A DNA stretch of 64,000 nucleotides, from contig NZ_JBHLUE010000019.1 in assembly GCF_042434095.1 (NCBI RefSeq), positions 310,001 to 374,000 on the forward strand. The letters run 5' to 3'. The notes under the pieces are model-generated. The model was not told where the DNA came from. It did no database searches and saw only the letters and a list, made by a program, of their open reading frames with translations. Both the position numbers and the translations under genes were made by a program. The stretch is from KBS50 sp042434095 (GTDB lineage: Bacteria > Actinomycetota > Actinomycetes > Mycobacteriales > Micromonosporaceae). Positions 24,726 through 33,229 of the stretch are shown piece by piece. The stretch's first letter is position 1; every line of letters begins with the position of its first letter.

Positions 24726-25178
24726 TCAGGCGGCGGGCGGGCGACCCTGCTCGGCGAGGATGCCGGTGGCCTGGCCGAGCTCGATCAGGTGGCCGTCCGG
24801 GTCCTTCAGGTAGCACCGGATCTCGACGCCGTGGTCCATGGGCTCGGTGAGGAACTCGCCGCCCCGGGCCCGCCATTGCGCGTACACAGTCCGCACGTCC
24901 GTGACCCGGATGTTCATGGCCGACGTCAGGGTGCGCGAGTCCGCCGGGGCGGCGACCTGGACGCCGGGCTTGTCGTCGGTCGGGCCGCCCCCGGTGTTCA
25001 GCACCAGGTAGCTGTTGTGGAACCGCAGGATCGCCGGCGACCCGTCCCGCACCACCTCGGCGCCGAGCACCCGGCGGTAATACTCCCGGGACCGGTCCAC
25101 ATCCCGCACGATCAGCAGGTGGGTGAGCACCGCGCCGCCGGCGGGCTGAAAGTAGTCGGGCGCCTCGTTGTCGGCCAT
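24726..25178 (-). CDS. VOC-family (glyoxalase/dioxygenase fold) protein
   Basis: A 150-residue two-module vicinal-oxygen-chelate protein. Metal-ligand positions are suggested by H in LTHLLIVRDV and by the H and E residues of DHGVEIRCYLKDPDGHLIELGQ. The SREYYRRVLGAEVV helix is characteristic. Enzymes of this fold include glyoxalases, dioxygenases and antibiotic-binding proteins; the substrate cannot be assigned. The ATG at 25178 has AGGAT upstream. Confidence 0.88.
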   Translation of the reverse strand: MADNEAPDYFQPAGGAVLTHLLIVRDVDRSREYYRRVLGAEVVRDGSPAILRFHNSYLVLNTGGGPTDDKPGVQVAAPADSRTLTSAMNIRVTDVRTVYAQWRARGGEFLTEPMDHGVEIRCYLKDPDGHLIELGQATGILAEQGRPPAA

Positions 25179-25207
25179 GGGCCGATCCTCCGGCCCGCCC
25201 GCCGGTC

Positions 25208-25237
25208 GCGGGGGGTCTTTCGGGAAAGACCCCCCGC
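25208..25237 (-). terminator. Terminator of the bkd operon
   Basis: A perfect 14-base stem, GCGGGGGGTCTTTC at 25208-25221 with 25224-25237 and a two-base loop, lies 40 bases after the E2 stop. It separates the bkd operon from the VOC gene on the same strand. Confidence 0.75.
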
Positions 25238-25276
25238 GGCCCGGGCTCAGACGGGGGCGAGACCCCGCAGCTGGGC

Positions 25277-26800
25277 TCAGACGTTGGCGATGAGGACCGC
25301 GGGCGACTCGACGCAGTCGGCCACGAACCGCAGGAAGCCGCCGGCCACCCCGCCGTCGCAGACCCGGTGGTCGAAGGTCAGGCTGATCTCGGCCACCTTG
25401 CGCACCGCCAGGGCGCCGTCCACCACCCAGGGCTTGTCGACGATCCGCCCGATGCCGAGCAACGCCGCCTCCGGGTGGTTGATGATCGGCGTCGAGCCGT
25501 CCACCCCGAAGACCCCGTAGTTGTTGAGCGTGAACGTGCCGCCGGTCAGCCGCGCCGGCGGCAGGGTGCCGGCCCGAGCCTGCGCGGTGGTCTCGGCCAG
25601 CGCCGCGCTGAGCGCCCCGGTGTCCATCCGCTGCACGTCGGCAAGCACCGGCACCAGCAGGCCCCGCTCGGTCTGCGCGGCGATGCCCAGGTGGATCCGG
25701 CCGGACTGCACGATCTCGCCGCGTTCGCCGTCCACCCGGGCGTTCAGCTGCGGGTACCGGCGCAGGCCGGCCACGCAGATCCGGGCCAGCAGCGCCAGCA
25801 GGCTGACCGGCCGGTCCGGCTGGGCGGCGTTGATCGCGGCCCGGGTCGCCAGCAGGCCGGTGGCGTCCACGTCGACCCAGATGGTGACCTCGGGGATCTC
25901 CCGGCGGCTGCGGGAGAGCTTGTCGGCGATGGTCTTGCGCACGCCGCGCAGCGGGATCACGATCTCGTCGGCCCCGGCGTCCGCTCCGGCGTCCGTCGCG
26001 GCGGCGGTCGCCGCGGGCCGAAGGTCGGGCACCGCAGCCAGCCCCGCTCCGCGGCCGTCCCCGGCCGGTCCGCCGGTACGGGCGTCGAGGTCGGCCCGGC
26101 GGATCATCCCGCCCGGCCCGCTGCCCCGGATGGCGCTCAGGTCGATGCCACGCTCCCGGGCCAGCCGGCGGACCAGCGGGGAGATCACCAGCGGCGCGTC
26201 GAGCTCACCGTCGAGCCTTGACCGGTACGCCGACGCGTCGCCGACCACCGCCGGGGCGCCGGTCGGGACGGGCGCTCCGGTCCCGGTCGGGTGGCCCTCG
26301 GGCAAGGCAGCCGTCGAGGCCGCGGTGTCGTCCGCGGCGGCCCGCCGCCCCGTACCCGCCCTGGCGGCGCCGACCCGACGGCGACGCCGCCCGGCCGGAC
26401 CGTGGCCGGTGCCGTACCCGACCAGCACGTTGCCCGAGCCGGCCCGCTCCTCCTCGCGGTAGACGGCGTGCCCCGCCGGCTCGCCGCCGGGATCGTCCGC
26501 GCCGCCGGCACCCGCGCGGCCGGCATCGTCCGCGCCGTCGTCGAGCGGCGCCACGGTGATCAGCGGCTGGCCCACCGGGCGCAGCTCACCCGGCGAGCCG
26601 TGCAGGGCCACCACCCGGCCCGCGTACGGGCAGGGCACGTCCACGACGGCCTTGGCGGTCTCCACCTCGACCACCGGCTGGTCCACCTCGACCACGTCGC
26701 CCACGGCCACCCGCCAGGCCACGATCTCCGCCTCGGTCAGCCCCTCGCCCAGGTCGGGCAGGTTGAACACCTGCTGCGTCGAACGCACGGCGGCGGTCAT
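25277..26800 (-). CDS. bkdC: Branched-chain 2-oxoacid dehydrogenase E2 (dihydrolipoyl acyltransferase)
   Basis: A 507-residue E2 component that moves acyl groups from E1 to CoA. Domains in order: one lipoyl domain (residues 10-85) with the lipoylation lysine in VETAKAVVDV; a long Ala/Gly/Pro/Arg linker; a peripheral-subunit-binding domain about 205-245 (ISPLVRRLARERGIDLSAIRGSGPGG); and the catalytic domain from about 280 with the terminal FDHRVCDGG motif. It is the last gene of the three-gene operon. Branched-chain acyl-CoAs from this complex prime iso and anteiso fatty acids in actinobacteria. Confidence 0.93.
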   Translation of the reverse strand: MTAAVRSTQQVFNLPDLGEGLTEAEIVAWRVAVGDVVEVDQPVVEVETAKAVVDVPCPYAGRVVALHGSPGELRPVGQPLITVAPLDDGADDAGRAGAGGADDPGGEPAGHAVYREEERAGSGNVLVGYGTGHGPAGRRRRRVGAARAGTGRRAAADDTAASTAALPEGHPTGTGAPVPTGAPAVVGDASAYRSRLDGELDAPLVISPLVRRLARERGIDLSAIRGSGPGGMIRRADLDARTGGPAGDGRGAGLAAVPDLRPAATAAATDAGADAGADEIVIPLRGVRKTIADKLSRSRREIPEVTIWVDVDATGLLATRAAINAAQPDRPVSLLALLARICVAGLRRYPQLNARVDGERGEIVQSGRIHLGIAAQTERGLLVPVLADVQRMDTGALSAALAETTAQARAGTLPPARLTGGTFTLNNYGVFGVDGSTPIINHPEAALLGIGRIVDKPWVVDGALAVRKVAEISLTFDHRVCDGGVAGGFLRFVADCVESPAVLIANV

Positions 26801-26858
26801 GCCGCACCATCCTTCGTCCGCGACCGCGGCGCTCGCAGAACCGGCGCACTCCCCGCGC

Positions 26859-27878
26859 TCACGCCGCTGCCTCCGCGGCGGGCAGCCAGCGGGTGTCCGG
26901 CTGGTCGTCCCACTGCAGCCGGGCCACCGCGTCCAGCACCCGGTCCACGCCGGGCAGGTGCAGGTGCTCCAGCTTGGGCGCCGGGTACGGGATGTCCAGG
27001 CCGCTGACCCGCAGCACGGGCGCGTGCAGCGAATGGAAGCAGCGCTCCTGCACCCGGGCGGCCACCTCGGCGCCCACCCCGGCGAAGCCCTGCGCCTCCT
27101 GGATCACCACACACCGGCCGGTCCGGCGGACCGACGCGGTGACCGTCCGGTCGTCGAACGGAACGATCGTGCGCAGGTCCACCACCTCCAGGTCCCAGCC
27201 CTCCTCGGTGGCGGCCTCGGCCGCGGCGAGCGCCACCGGCACGGACGGGCCGTACGCGACGAGCGTGCCGTCCGTGCCCGGGCGGCGCACCACGGCCGTG
27301 CCGAACGGCTCGGTGCGGGCCGGCAGCTGCGTCTCGGCGCCGGAGAAGTAGAGCTTCTTCGGCTCCATGAACACCACCGGGTCGTCGTCCGCGATGGCCT
27401 CGCGCAGCAGCGAGTACGCGTCGGCCGGGGTGGCCGGGGTGACCACCTTCAGCCCCGGGGTGTGCGCGTAGTAGGCCTCGCTCGAGTCGGAGTGGTGCTC
27501 CACCCCGCCGATCCCGCCGGCGTACGGCACCCGGATGACGATGGGCATGGCCACCGTGCCCCGGGTGCGGTTGCGCATCTTGGCCACGTGCGAGGTGATC
27601 TGCTCGAACGCCGGGTAGCCGAACGCGTCGAACTGCATCTCGACCACCGGCCGCAGGCCGGACATGGCCATCCCGACGGCGAAGCCGACGATGCCCGCCT
27701 CGGCCAGCGGGGTGTCGAAGCAGCGCTTGTCGCCGTACGTGTCGAGCAGGCCGTCGGTGATCCGGAAGACGCCGCCGAGCTGCCCGACGTCCTCACCGAA
27801 CACCACCACCCGGTCGTCCTCGGCCAGCGCGTCGCGCAGCGCCGCGTTCAGCGCCTTGGCCATCGTGATCGGAGCCAT
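26859..27878 (-). CDS. bkdB: Branched-chain 2-oxoacid dehydrogenase E1 beta subunit
   Basis: A 339-residue transketolase-like subunit that pairs with the alpha subunit encoded upstream to decarboxylate branched-chain 2-oxoacids. Landmarks are FGEDVGQLGGVFRITDGL, DTPLAEAGIVGFAVGMA and the C-terminal DIPYPAPKLEHLHLPGVDRVL. The start codon shares its A with the stop codon of the alpha subunit gene (TGATG), so translation is coupled. The E2 gene follows after 58 bases. Confidence 0.94.
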   Translation of the reverse strand: MAPITMAKALNAALRDALAEDDRVVVFGEDVGQLGGVFRITDGLLDTYGDKRCFDTPLAEAGIVGFAVGMAMSGLRPVVEMQFDAFGYPAFEQITSHVAKMRNRTRGTVAMPIVIRVPYAGGIGGVEHHSDSSEAYYAHTPGLKVVTPATPADAYSLLREAIADDDPVVFMEPKKLYFSGAETQLPARTEPFGTAVVRRPGTDGTLVAYGPSVPVALAAAEAATEEGWDLEVVDLRTIVPFDDRTVTASVRRTGRCVVIQEAQGFAGVGAEVAARVQERCFHSLHAPVLRVSGLDIPYPAPKLEHLHLPGVDRVLDAVARLQWDDQPDTRWLPAAEAAA

Positions 27879-29068
27879 CAGCCCTCCCCCTCGGTGTCGT
27901 CCTGCGCCGCGGCCAGCTCGGCGCGCACCTGCGCGGCCTGCTCGGCCAGCTGTGGGGTCGGCCGGGCGTACACGTGCTCGAACAGCGACATGGGCTCGAC
28001 CGCGGGCTCGACGTTCATCCGGGCCCGCAGGTCGGCCGCGTATGCCTCGGCCTCCTCGGCCACCGCGGCCACCGCCGCGTCGTCGAGCACGCCGCGGTCC
28101 CGCAGGTACGCCTCGAGCCGGCTGATCGGGTCGCGACCGGCCCAGGCCTGCACCTCGGCGCCGTCCCGGTACCGGGTCGGGTCGTCGGCGTTGGTGTGCG
28201 GCTCCATCCGGTAGGTGTGCGCCTCCACCAGGAACGGCCCGGCGCCGGAGCGGGCGTGCTCGACGGCCCGGTTCAGCACGGCCAGCACGGCCACCGGATC
28301 GTTGCCGTCGACCTGCTCGCTGCGCACGCCGTACCCGACGCCCTTGTACGCCAGCGACGGCGCGGCGGTCTGCCGGGACAGCGGGACGCTGATCGCGTAC
28401 CGGTTGTTCTGCACGAGGAAGACGACCGGCGCCTTGAACACGGCCGCGAAGTTCATGCCCTCGTGGAAGTCACCCTCGCTGGTGGCGCCGTCGCCGATGT
28501 AGACCAGCGCCACCGAGTCCCGGCCCTGGTGCGCGTCGCCGTACGCCACGCCGGCGGCGTGCACCGCCTGGGTGGCCAGCGGCGTGCACTGCGCGGCCGT
28601 GTGGGTGGCCATCGGGTCGTACCCGCAGTGCCAGTCGCCGCGCAGCAGCGTGAGCACCTCGACCGGGTCGAGCCCGCGGGCCACCAGCGCCATCGACTCC
28701 CGATAGGTCGGGAAGACCCAGTCGGTGTCCCGGACGGCCAGCACGCCGCCGACCTGGCAGGCCTCCTGACCGCGGGACGACGGGTAGACGGCCAGCCGGC
28801 CCTGCTTGGTCAGCGCGGTGGCCTGCTGGTCGAAGCGGCGGCCGACGACCATCCGGCGGTACATCTCGCGCAGCGTCTCGGCCTGCGGCTCCGGATAGTC
28901 GGCGGAAACCGGCTGGCCGGTCTCGTCGAGCATCCGCACCGGCTCGGGGCTGGGCAGCAGCGGTCCGACCGGGTCGGGGTGGTGACCGGGTACGGACGGC
29001 CGGCGTACCTCCTGGGGTGTGGCGGTCACGGCGGGCACCTCCTGGACGGGTAGTTGGCTTATGCTCAC
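27878..29068 (-). CDS. bkdA: Branched-chain 2-oxoacid dehydrogenase E1 alpha subunit
   Basis: A 396-residue thiamine-diphosphate-binding subunit. The cofactor motif GDGATSEGDFHEGMNFAAVF-(x)-NN is complete, and the phosphorylation-loop region YRMEPHTNADDPTRYR is present. Residues 1-40 are a variable Pro-rich tail. The GTG at 29068 overlaps in opposite orientation the possible start zone of the divergent Lrp-type gene, so the operon promoter must lie within about 29069-29150. Actinobacterial bkd operons are often controlled by such an adjacent Lrp protein (BkdR). Confidence 0.94.
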   Translation of the reverse strand: MSISQLPVQEVPAVTATPQEVRRPSVPGHHPDPVGPLLPSPEPVRMLDETGQPVSADYPEPQAETLREMYRRMVVGRRFDQQATALTKQGRLAVYPSSRGQEACQVGGVLAVRDTDWVFPTYRESMALVARGLDPVEVLTLLRGDWHCGYDPMATHTAAQCTPLATQAVHAAGVAYGDAHQGRDSVALVYIGDGATSEGDFHEGMNFAAVFKAPVVFLVQNNRYAISVPLSRQTAAPSLAYKGVGYGVRSEQVDGNDPVAVLAVLNRAVEHARSGAGPFLVEAHTYRMEPHTNADDPTRYRDGAEVQAWAGRDPISRLEAYLRDRGVLDDAAVAAVAEEAEAYAADLRARMNVEPAVEPMSLFEHVYARPTPQLAEQAAQVRAELAAAQDDTEGEG

Positions 29069-29132
29069 GTCTGAAGGACTTCTGTTACAAGATCAGCACA
29101 CAAGTCGGGACGATCGGCGCTCGGGGGGCACC

Positions 29133-29789
29133 TTGCGGGACCAACAGTCCGAGCCGGCCGGGGATTGGCCCAGCGCCGCCGGACGAACGGCCCGACCCGC
29201 CGGCGTGCGCCCCGGCGGCGACGCCGGCGGGGGCCCGGCCGGCAGCGGTTCCGGGGCGGGCTCGGCCGGGCCGGGCGGTTCCGGCGCGGGCCCGGCCGGG
29301 CCGGGCGGTCCCGGCGGCGCGGGCGGCGGGGAGCCGGGGCGGCTCCTCGATGAGACCGACCGGCGGATCCTCGCCGAGCTGAGCCGGGACGGCCGGATCT
29401 CCATCCGGACCCTCGCCGACCGGGTCCACGTTTCCCGTTCCAACGCGTACGCCCGGGTGGAGCGGCTGATGTCCGACGGCGTGGTGACCGGCTTCCGCGC
29501 CCAGGTGGCGCCCGAACCGGCCGGGCTGATGACCTCGGCGTACGTCAGCCTGACGATCGAGCAGAACACCTGGCGCGAGGTGTCCGCCCGGCTGGCCCGG
29601 GTGCGCTACATCGAGCACGCGGCGCTGCTGGGCGGCGACCACGACGTGCTGGCCCTGGTACGCGCGCCGGACAACGCGGCCCTGCGCGACCTGGTGCTCA
29701 ACCAGGTGCAGGGCATCCCCGGGGTCATCTCCACCCGCACCTGGCTGGTCTTCGAGGAGTTCGACGGCACCCGCTCCCCCTGGGAGTGA
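29133..29789 (+). CDS. Lrp/AsnC-family regulator, probable bkd regulator
   Basis: A protein of about 218 residues that likely binds the shared promoter and responds to branched-chain amino acids. The helix-turn-helix is in LDETDRRILAELSRDGRISIRTLADRVHVSRSNAYARVERL and the ligand-binding RAM domain covers the C-terminal half. Before the DNA-binding domain there is an unusual stretch of about 55 residues made almost only of Gly, Pro, Ala and Ser. The start is uncertain: TTG at 29133 behind GGGGGG is used here; ATG at 29061 would overlap the bkdA start. It ends at the palindromic terminator repeat. Confidence 0.88.
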   Translation: MRDQQSEPAGDWPSAAGRTARPAGVRPGGDAGGGPAGSGSGAGSAGPGGSGAGPAGPGGPGGAGGGEPGRLLDETDRRILAELSRDGRISIRTLADRVHVSRSNAYARVERLMSDGVVTGFRAQVAPEPAGLMTSAYVSLTIEQNTWREVSARLARVRYIEHAALLGGDHDVLALVRAPDNAALRDLVLNQVQGIPGVISTRTWLVFEEFDGTRSPWE

Positions 29790-29841
29790 AAGGAAGGGCC
29801 CCTTGTTATCGCTTTTTGTATAGGAGGGGACCCTTCCTAAC
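29789..29841. repeat. 52-bp palindromic repeat, copy 2 (likely bidirectional terminator)
   Basis: AGGAAGGGCCCCTTGTTATC, then CTTTTTGTATAGG, then AGGGGACCCTTCCT, with one arm change against copy 1. It begins at the Lrp stop codon and ends 10 bases before the convergent stop of the polysaccharide monooxygenase gene (29852). Orientation is opposite to copy 1. Confidence 0.85.
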
Positions 29842-29851
29842 GCTTCGGCGG

Positions 29852-30655
29852 TCAGAGCGGCGACCAGAGGGCCGGCGTGTTCGGCGGCTCCCAGCCGGCC
29901 AGGGCAGTGTGTGCCTGGCGGCACCGGTATGACCGGCCGGCGTAGCCGACCACGTCGCCGATGCGGTAGGCGGTGCCCGCGGCCCACGCCGGTACGCCCG
30001 GCGGGATCGTCGGCGGCGTGCTGACCGTGGGGCTGGGCGTGGGCGCCCCGGTCGGCGTGGGCGAGGCGGTCGGCGTGGGCGCCCCGGTCGGCGTGGCCGA
30101 CGGGGTCGGGGTGGGGCTCGGGGACGGACCGGGACCGCCGGTGCCGCCGAGGTCCACGTCGATGCAGGAGTAGAACGCGTTGCCGGTGTCGGCGATGTTC
30201 CACACGGCGAGGATCTTCTGCCGCCCGGTGCGGCCGGCCAGGTTGAGGCTGTGCGTCACGCTCGCCTCCGGCTGCCGCCCGCCGCCGTCGACGACCGCCA
30301 CGGGCGCGCCACCGATCAGGTAGGTCCAGTCCCGGGTGGCGTGCCGGGCGGTGAACACCCAGGTGAAGGTGACGGTCCCGGCCGGCACCGGGGTGGCCGG
30401 CCAGCCGACGCTCTCATCGTCCAGGATGGCGAAGCTGGCGTTGCCGCCGCTGCAGCTGGTCAGCCCCTTCGGCCCCTCCACGCTCTGCGGCTCGTACTGG
30501 ATGGGTCCGCAGTTGGCGACCCGGCCCTGGGCGCACAGCGCCTGCCGGCTGGGCGGCGCCGAGACGTACCCGTGGGCGGCCGCGGGCGTGGCCACGGCCA
30601 GCCCCCCGAGCAGCCCGCCCACGACGGCCAGTGGCAGCAGGATCCGTACGCGCAT
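29852..30655 (-). CDS. Secreted lytic polysaccharide monooxygenase (AA10) with CBM5/12
   Basis: A 267-residue copper enzyme that oxidatively cuts chitin or cellulose. The signal peptide ends ...ATPAAA, leaving His at the mature N-terminus (HGYVSAPPSRQALC). The second histidine of the brace is in TARHATRDWTYL. The catalytic domain runs to about residue 175. A Pro/Thr/Ser linker with repeated PTPTGAPTP units follows, and a C-terminal CBM5/12-type module with the usual aromatic residues (WAAGTAYRIGDVVGYAGRSY, ending ALWSPL). The ATG at 30655 has GAGGAGG upstream. An AT-rich palindrome-like site lies 74 bases before the start. Confidence 0.93.
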   Translation of the reverse strand: MRVRILLPLAVVGGLLGGLAVATPAAAHGYVSAPPSRQALCAQGRVANCGPIQYEPQSVEGPKGLTSCSGGNASFAILDDESVGWPATPVPAGTVTFTWVFTARHATRDWTYLIGGAPVAVVDGGGRQPEASVTHSLNLAGRTGRQKILAVWNIADTGNAFYSCIDVDLGGTGGPGPSPSPTPTPSATPTGAPTPTASPTPTGAPTPSPTVSTPPTIPPGVPAWAAGTAYRIGDVVGYAGRSYRCRQAHTALAGWEPPNTPALWSPL

Positions 30656-30728
30656 CGTGACCTCCTCCGGGTCGCGGGCGACGGGCCGCCGAGCCGGCAG
30701 ACCCATCGACTTACTGCGATGGAACGAG

Positions 30729-30749
30729 GTTACGATAAAGTTTGTTAAC
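30729..30749 (-). promoter_or_regulatory. AT-rich near-palindrome in the LPMO promoter
   Basis: On the mRNA strand the site begins GTTAACAAACTTT and ends CGTAAC, imperfectly symmetric, in otherwise GC-rich DNA. It resembles the GTTA...AAACTTT...TAAC operators seen before secreted polysaccharide-degrading enzymes in actinobacteria. The regulator is not encoded nearby, and the assignment is by analogy. Confidence 0.5.
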
Positions 30750-30777
30750 AGTAAATGCCCACGACCGGCGCCGTCGG

Positions 30778-31452
30778 TCAGTCCCGCTGCCGGGTCGAGC
30801 GGGCGATCCGCTTCCGGATCTCCGCCAGGTCCTCCTCGGGCAGCTCCTCGACCTCGAGCAGCCGGGGCAGCAGCGCCGGTTCGAGCATGAGGGCCCGGAA
30901 GCCCTCGGCGATCGTCACCCGCACCTTCGGCTGCTGGACCACGGTCACCTCGTCACCCGCCCGGATCTCCCCGGGTTCGACGATCCGCAGGTACGTCCCG
31001 GGGCGGGCAGCCTGGGTGAACCGCTTCACCCAGTGCGGCTCGGCCATCTTGTACTGGAAGGTCGCGCACGGGATCCGCCCGAAGGTGGCCTGGAGCACCA
31101 CGTCCGGGCCGATCCGCCAGCGCTCCCCGATGGCCGCGCCGTTGACGTCCACGCCCACCGTGGTGATGTTCTCGCCGAACAATCCACCCGGCAGCTCTCG
31201 GCCGAGCTCCGCCTGCCACCAGTCGTAGTCCTCACGGGCGTACGCGTACACGGCCTGATCGTCGCCGCCGTGACTCTGAACATCGAAGATCTGGTCGCCG
31301 ACCAGGCCGCTGCCGAGGCCGCCGTGCTTGGGGCCGGGGGCGCGGACCGGGACCGGTCCGTCCACCGGTCGCTTGTTGATGCCGGTCCGCCCGACCGACT
31401 TGGCCGGGTTCGGCTCGGGAACGGCGAGGTTGACCGACAGCAGCTTTCCCAC
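30778..31452 (-). CDS. MOSC-domain protein (YiiM type)
   Basis: A 224-residue stand-alone MOSC protein. Diagnostic parts are HGGDDQAVYAYAREDYDWW, the GLFGENITTVGVDVNGAAIGERWRIG segment, and a single cysteine in RIPCATFQYKM. YiiM-like proteins reduce N-hydroxylated substrates in a molybdenum-cofactor-dependent way. No cofactor genes are near. The C-terminal tail (LEVEELPEEDLAEIRKRI) is a helical extension usual for this subgroup. The ATG at 31452 gives the conserved MGKLLSVNLAVP start. Confidence 0.9.
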   Translation of the reverse strand: MGKLLSVNLAVPEPNPAKSVGRTGINKRPVDGPVPVRAPGPKHGGLGSGLVGDQIFDVQSHGGDDQAVYAYAREDYDWWQAELGRELPGGLFGENITTVGVDVNGAAIGERWRIGPDVVLQATFGRIPCATFQYKMAEPHWVKRFTQAARPGTYLRIVEPGEIRAGDEVTVVQQPKVRVTIAEGFRALMLEPALLPRLLEVEELPEEDLAEIRKRIARSTRQRD

Positions 31453-31692
31453 GGCCGCAGCCTATGCGGCCGGCGCGGCCGCTGTCGAAGGCGATTCCGG
31501 CGCTCGTGTCGGACCGCGTACCCGGGGAATCGCCGGGCGGTCGGCGGACAGCGACGACCGCAGCCCTGAACTCGCCGTCCCGCCGCGATCGCCCGATCAC
31601 CTCACCACGCTGCCCCTGGACGGGCCGTACCGCGCTGCCATATGTTGCCGACAGCGCCGATGGGACGGCGGGTAGCCGCAGACGGAGATGAC

Positions 31693-32208
31693 GTGACCGA
31701 CGAAGTGGACGACCGTCAGTTGTGGGCGGCTCTGGTCACCGCGGAACAGGAGTCCGCGCGCCGGCGGGCCGAGTTCTACCGGCACGCGTGGTCGCGCACG
31801 GAGATCCTGGCCAAGGCCCTCGCGGGCGGGGTGTGGGACCAGGCCGTCGCCCTGGAGTTCCTCGACTCCATCCCACACGACGTGCCGGCCCTGCTCGACG
31901 ACCTCGTCGAGCACGCGGTCTCGCAGCGCTGGGCCGGGCTGGCCCGGCGGGCCATCGCGAACGCCGACCGGCAGCGCACCCGGCCGGTGCTACGCCGGAT
32001 CGTCGGGGAACGGCTGCGCCGCGCCGGCGCCGACGAGTACCGGCGGCTGGCCGAGCTGCTCGTCGAGGTCGAGGACTGGGCGATGCTGCGGGTGCTGCTC
32101 CAGCCGGTCGCGGACGACGCCGACCCGCGGCTACCCGCGGTCCGGGCCGAACTCACCGAACGGTACGGGCCGCTGTGCGCCGTACCGGATCAGCGGGCCC
32201 TGCCCTGA
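31693..32208 (+). CDS. Hypothetical helical protein
   Basis: A 171-residue acidic protein with no signal peptide or membrane segment. It looks all-helical, and the QRWAGLARRAIANADRQRTRPVLRRIVGERLRRAG region resembles HEAT-like repeats. The GTG at 31693 is preferred because GGAG lies five bases upstream and because the sequence before it is not protein-like; an ATG at 31642 is in frame. It converges on the PhyH gene with nine bases between the stops. No function can be assigned. Confidence 0.6.
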   Translation: MTDEVDDRQLWAALVTAEQESARRRAEFYRHAWSRTEILAKALAGGVWDQAVALEFLDSIPHDVPALLDDLVEHAVSQRWAGLARRAIANADRQRTRPVLRRIVGERLRRAGADEYRRLAELLVEVEDWAMLRVLLQPVADDADPRLPAVRAELTERYGPLCAVPDQRALP

Positions 32209-32217
32209 CGGCGCGGC

Positions 32218-33072
32218 TCAGTCCGCGCCCATCACCAGGCCCTCGATGGTGTGTTTCTGGGTGATCGGGGTGAGCCGGTCCACCACCGGGCAGCGCAGGT
32301 GCGCGCGGACCTGCTCGGGCAGGCCGGCCCAGTAGCCCTCGGTCACCGCCATGTCGTGGTGCGCGGCGTTGCCGGCGCCCGGCGCGTCGACGCCGAGCAC
32401 CAGCACCGGACGGGCCGTGTCGGAGAGGTTCGGCCGGCCGCGGTGGATGGTCAGTGCCGAGCGGGCGGAGATGTCGCCGCGCTTCGGATACTTCCGGACG
32501 GCCCGGCCCTCGTACCGGTCGTAGCGCTCCCGGGCCGGGAACATCCCGTGGTCGAAGGCATCCCCGAGGTCCCACTGGGTGCCGGGGGCGATCTCGAACG
32601 GGCCCATCTCCTCGACCGTGTCCACCGCCGTGAGGTTGAACGCCAGCGAGGTGAGCCGGCGCTGCCGCCGGGTGTCCTCGGGCATCGGGAAGTCGCGGTG
32701 CCAGGGTTGCATCCGGGCGCCCGGGTACGGGGTGTCGAAGCCGAGCTCGACGATCTCGTACTCGTCGCCCAGCACCGCCCGGCACACCGCGTCCACCCAC
32801 GGATGGGTCACCAGGTCGACGAAGCCGCGCAGCTGCTCGGGGTGGATCTCGACGTACCACCGCTGCGGGCCGCGGCCGACCCGGCCGTTCTCCCGGGAGC
32901 TCGCCTCCTGGAAGGCCGCCTCGATGTCCTGCGCCATCCGGTCGATCCAGGCCGCCGGGAAGGCGCCCCGGCAGGCGGTGATGCCGTCCCGGTACAGCTC
33001 GCCGAGGGCCTCGACCGGCACCTCCGGTTCCGCCGCACCGGCCGCTGTGCTGCCGCCGCCGAGCTTCGTCAT
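32218..33072 (-). CDS. Phytanoyl-CoA dioxygenase (PhyH) family protein
   Basis: A 284-residue Fe(II)/2-oxoglutarate-dependent oxygenase. The iron ligands are the H-x-D of PWHRDFPMPED and the distal His of LTIHRGRPNLS, whose nearby arginine would bind 2-oxoglutarate. PhyH-type enzymes hydroxylate lipids, amino acids or secondary metabolites; the substrate is unknown. The ATG at 33072 has AGGAGG upstream. A TACAACGTTGTA operator lies 55 bases before the start, the same site found before the GH43 gene, so both may answer to one sugar-responsive repressor. Confidence 0.88.
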   Translation of the reverse strand: MTKLGGGSTAAGAAEPEVPVEALGELYRDGITACRGAFPAAWIDRMAQDIEAAFQEASSRENGRVGRGPQRWYVEIHPEQLRGFVDLVTHPWVDAVCRAVLGDEYEIVELGFDTPYPGARMQPWHRDFPMPEDTRRQRRLTSLAFNLTAVDTVEEMGPFEIAPGTQWDLGDAFDHGMFPARERYDRYEGRAVRKYPKRGDISARSALTIHRGRPNLSDTARPVLVLGVDAPGAGNAAHHDMAVTEGYWAGLPEQVRAHLRCPVVDRLTPITQKHTIEGLVMGAD

Positions 33073-33127
33073 ACCGACCTCCTCGCCACCCCTGCGGGCG
33101 GCGTCACGCCGCGCCTGCCGGCAGTAT

Positions 33128-33139
33128 TACAACGTTGTA
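33128..33139. promoter_or_regulatory. TACAACGTTGTA operator before the PhyH gene
   Basis: A perfect 12-base palindrome in the 157-base region between divergent genes (33072 and 33230). It matches the boxes at 19691-19714. It is closer to the PhyH start, but could affect both genes. Confidence 0.65.
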
Positions 33140-33229
33140 GATCCGGGGCAACAGGTGCGTCAACGCCGGGCGGGTGGGTATCGGCCATGATGGGACGGGA
33201 CGCAACACCAGGCGGCGGGAGGGCACCAG

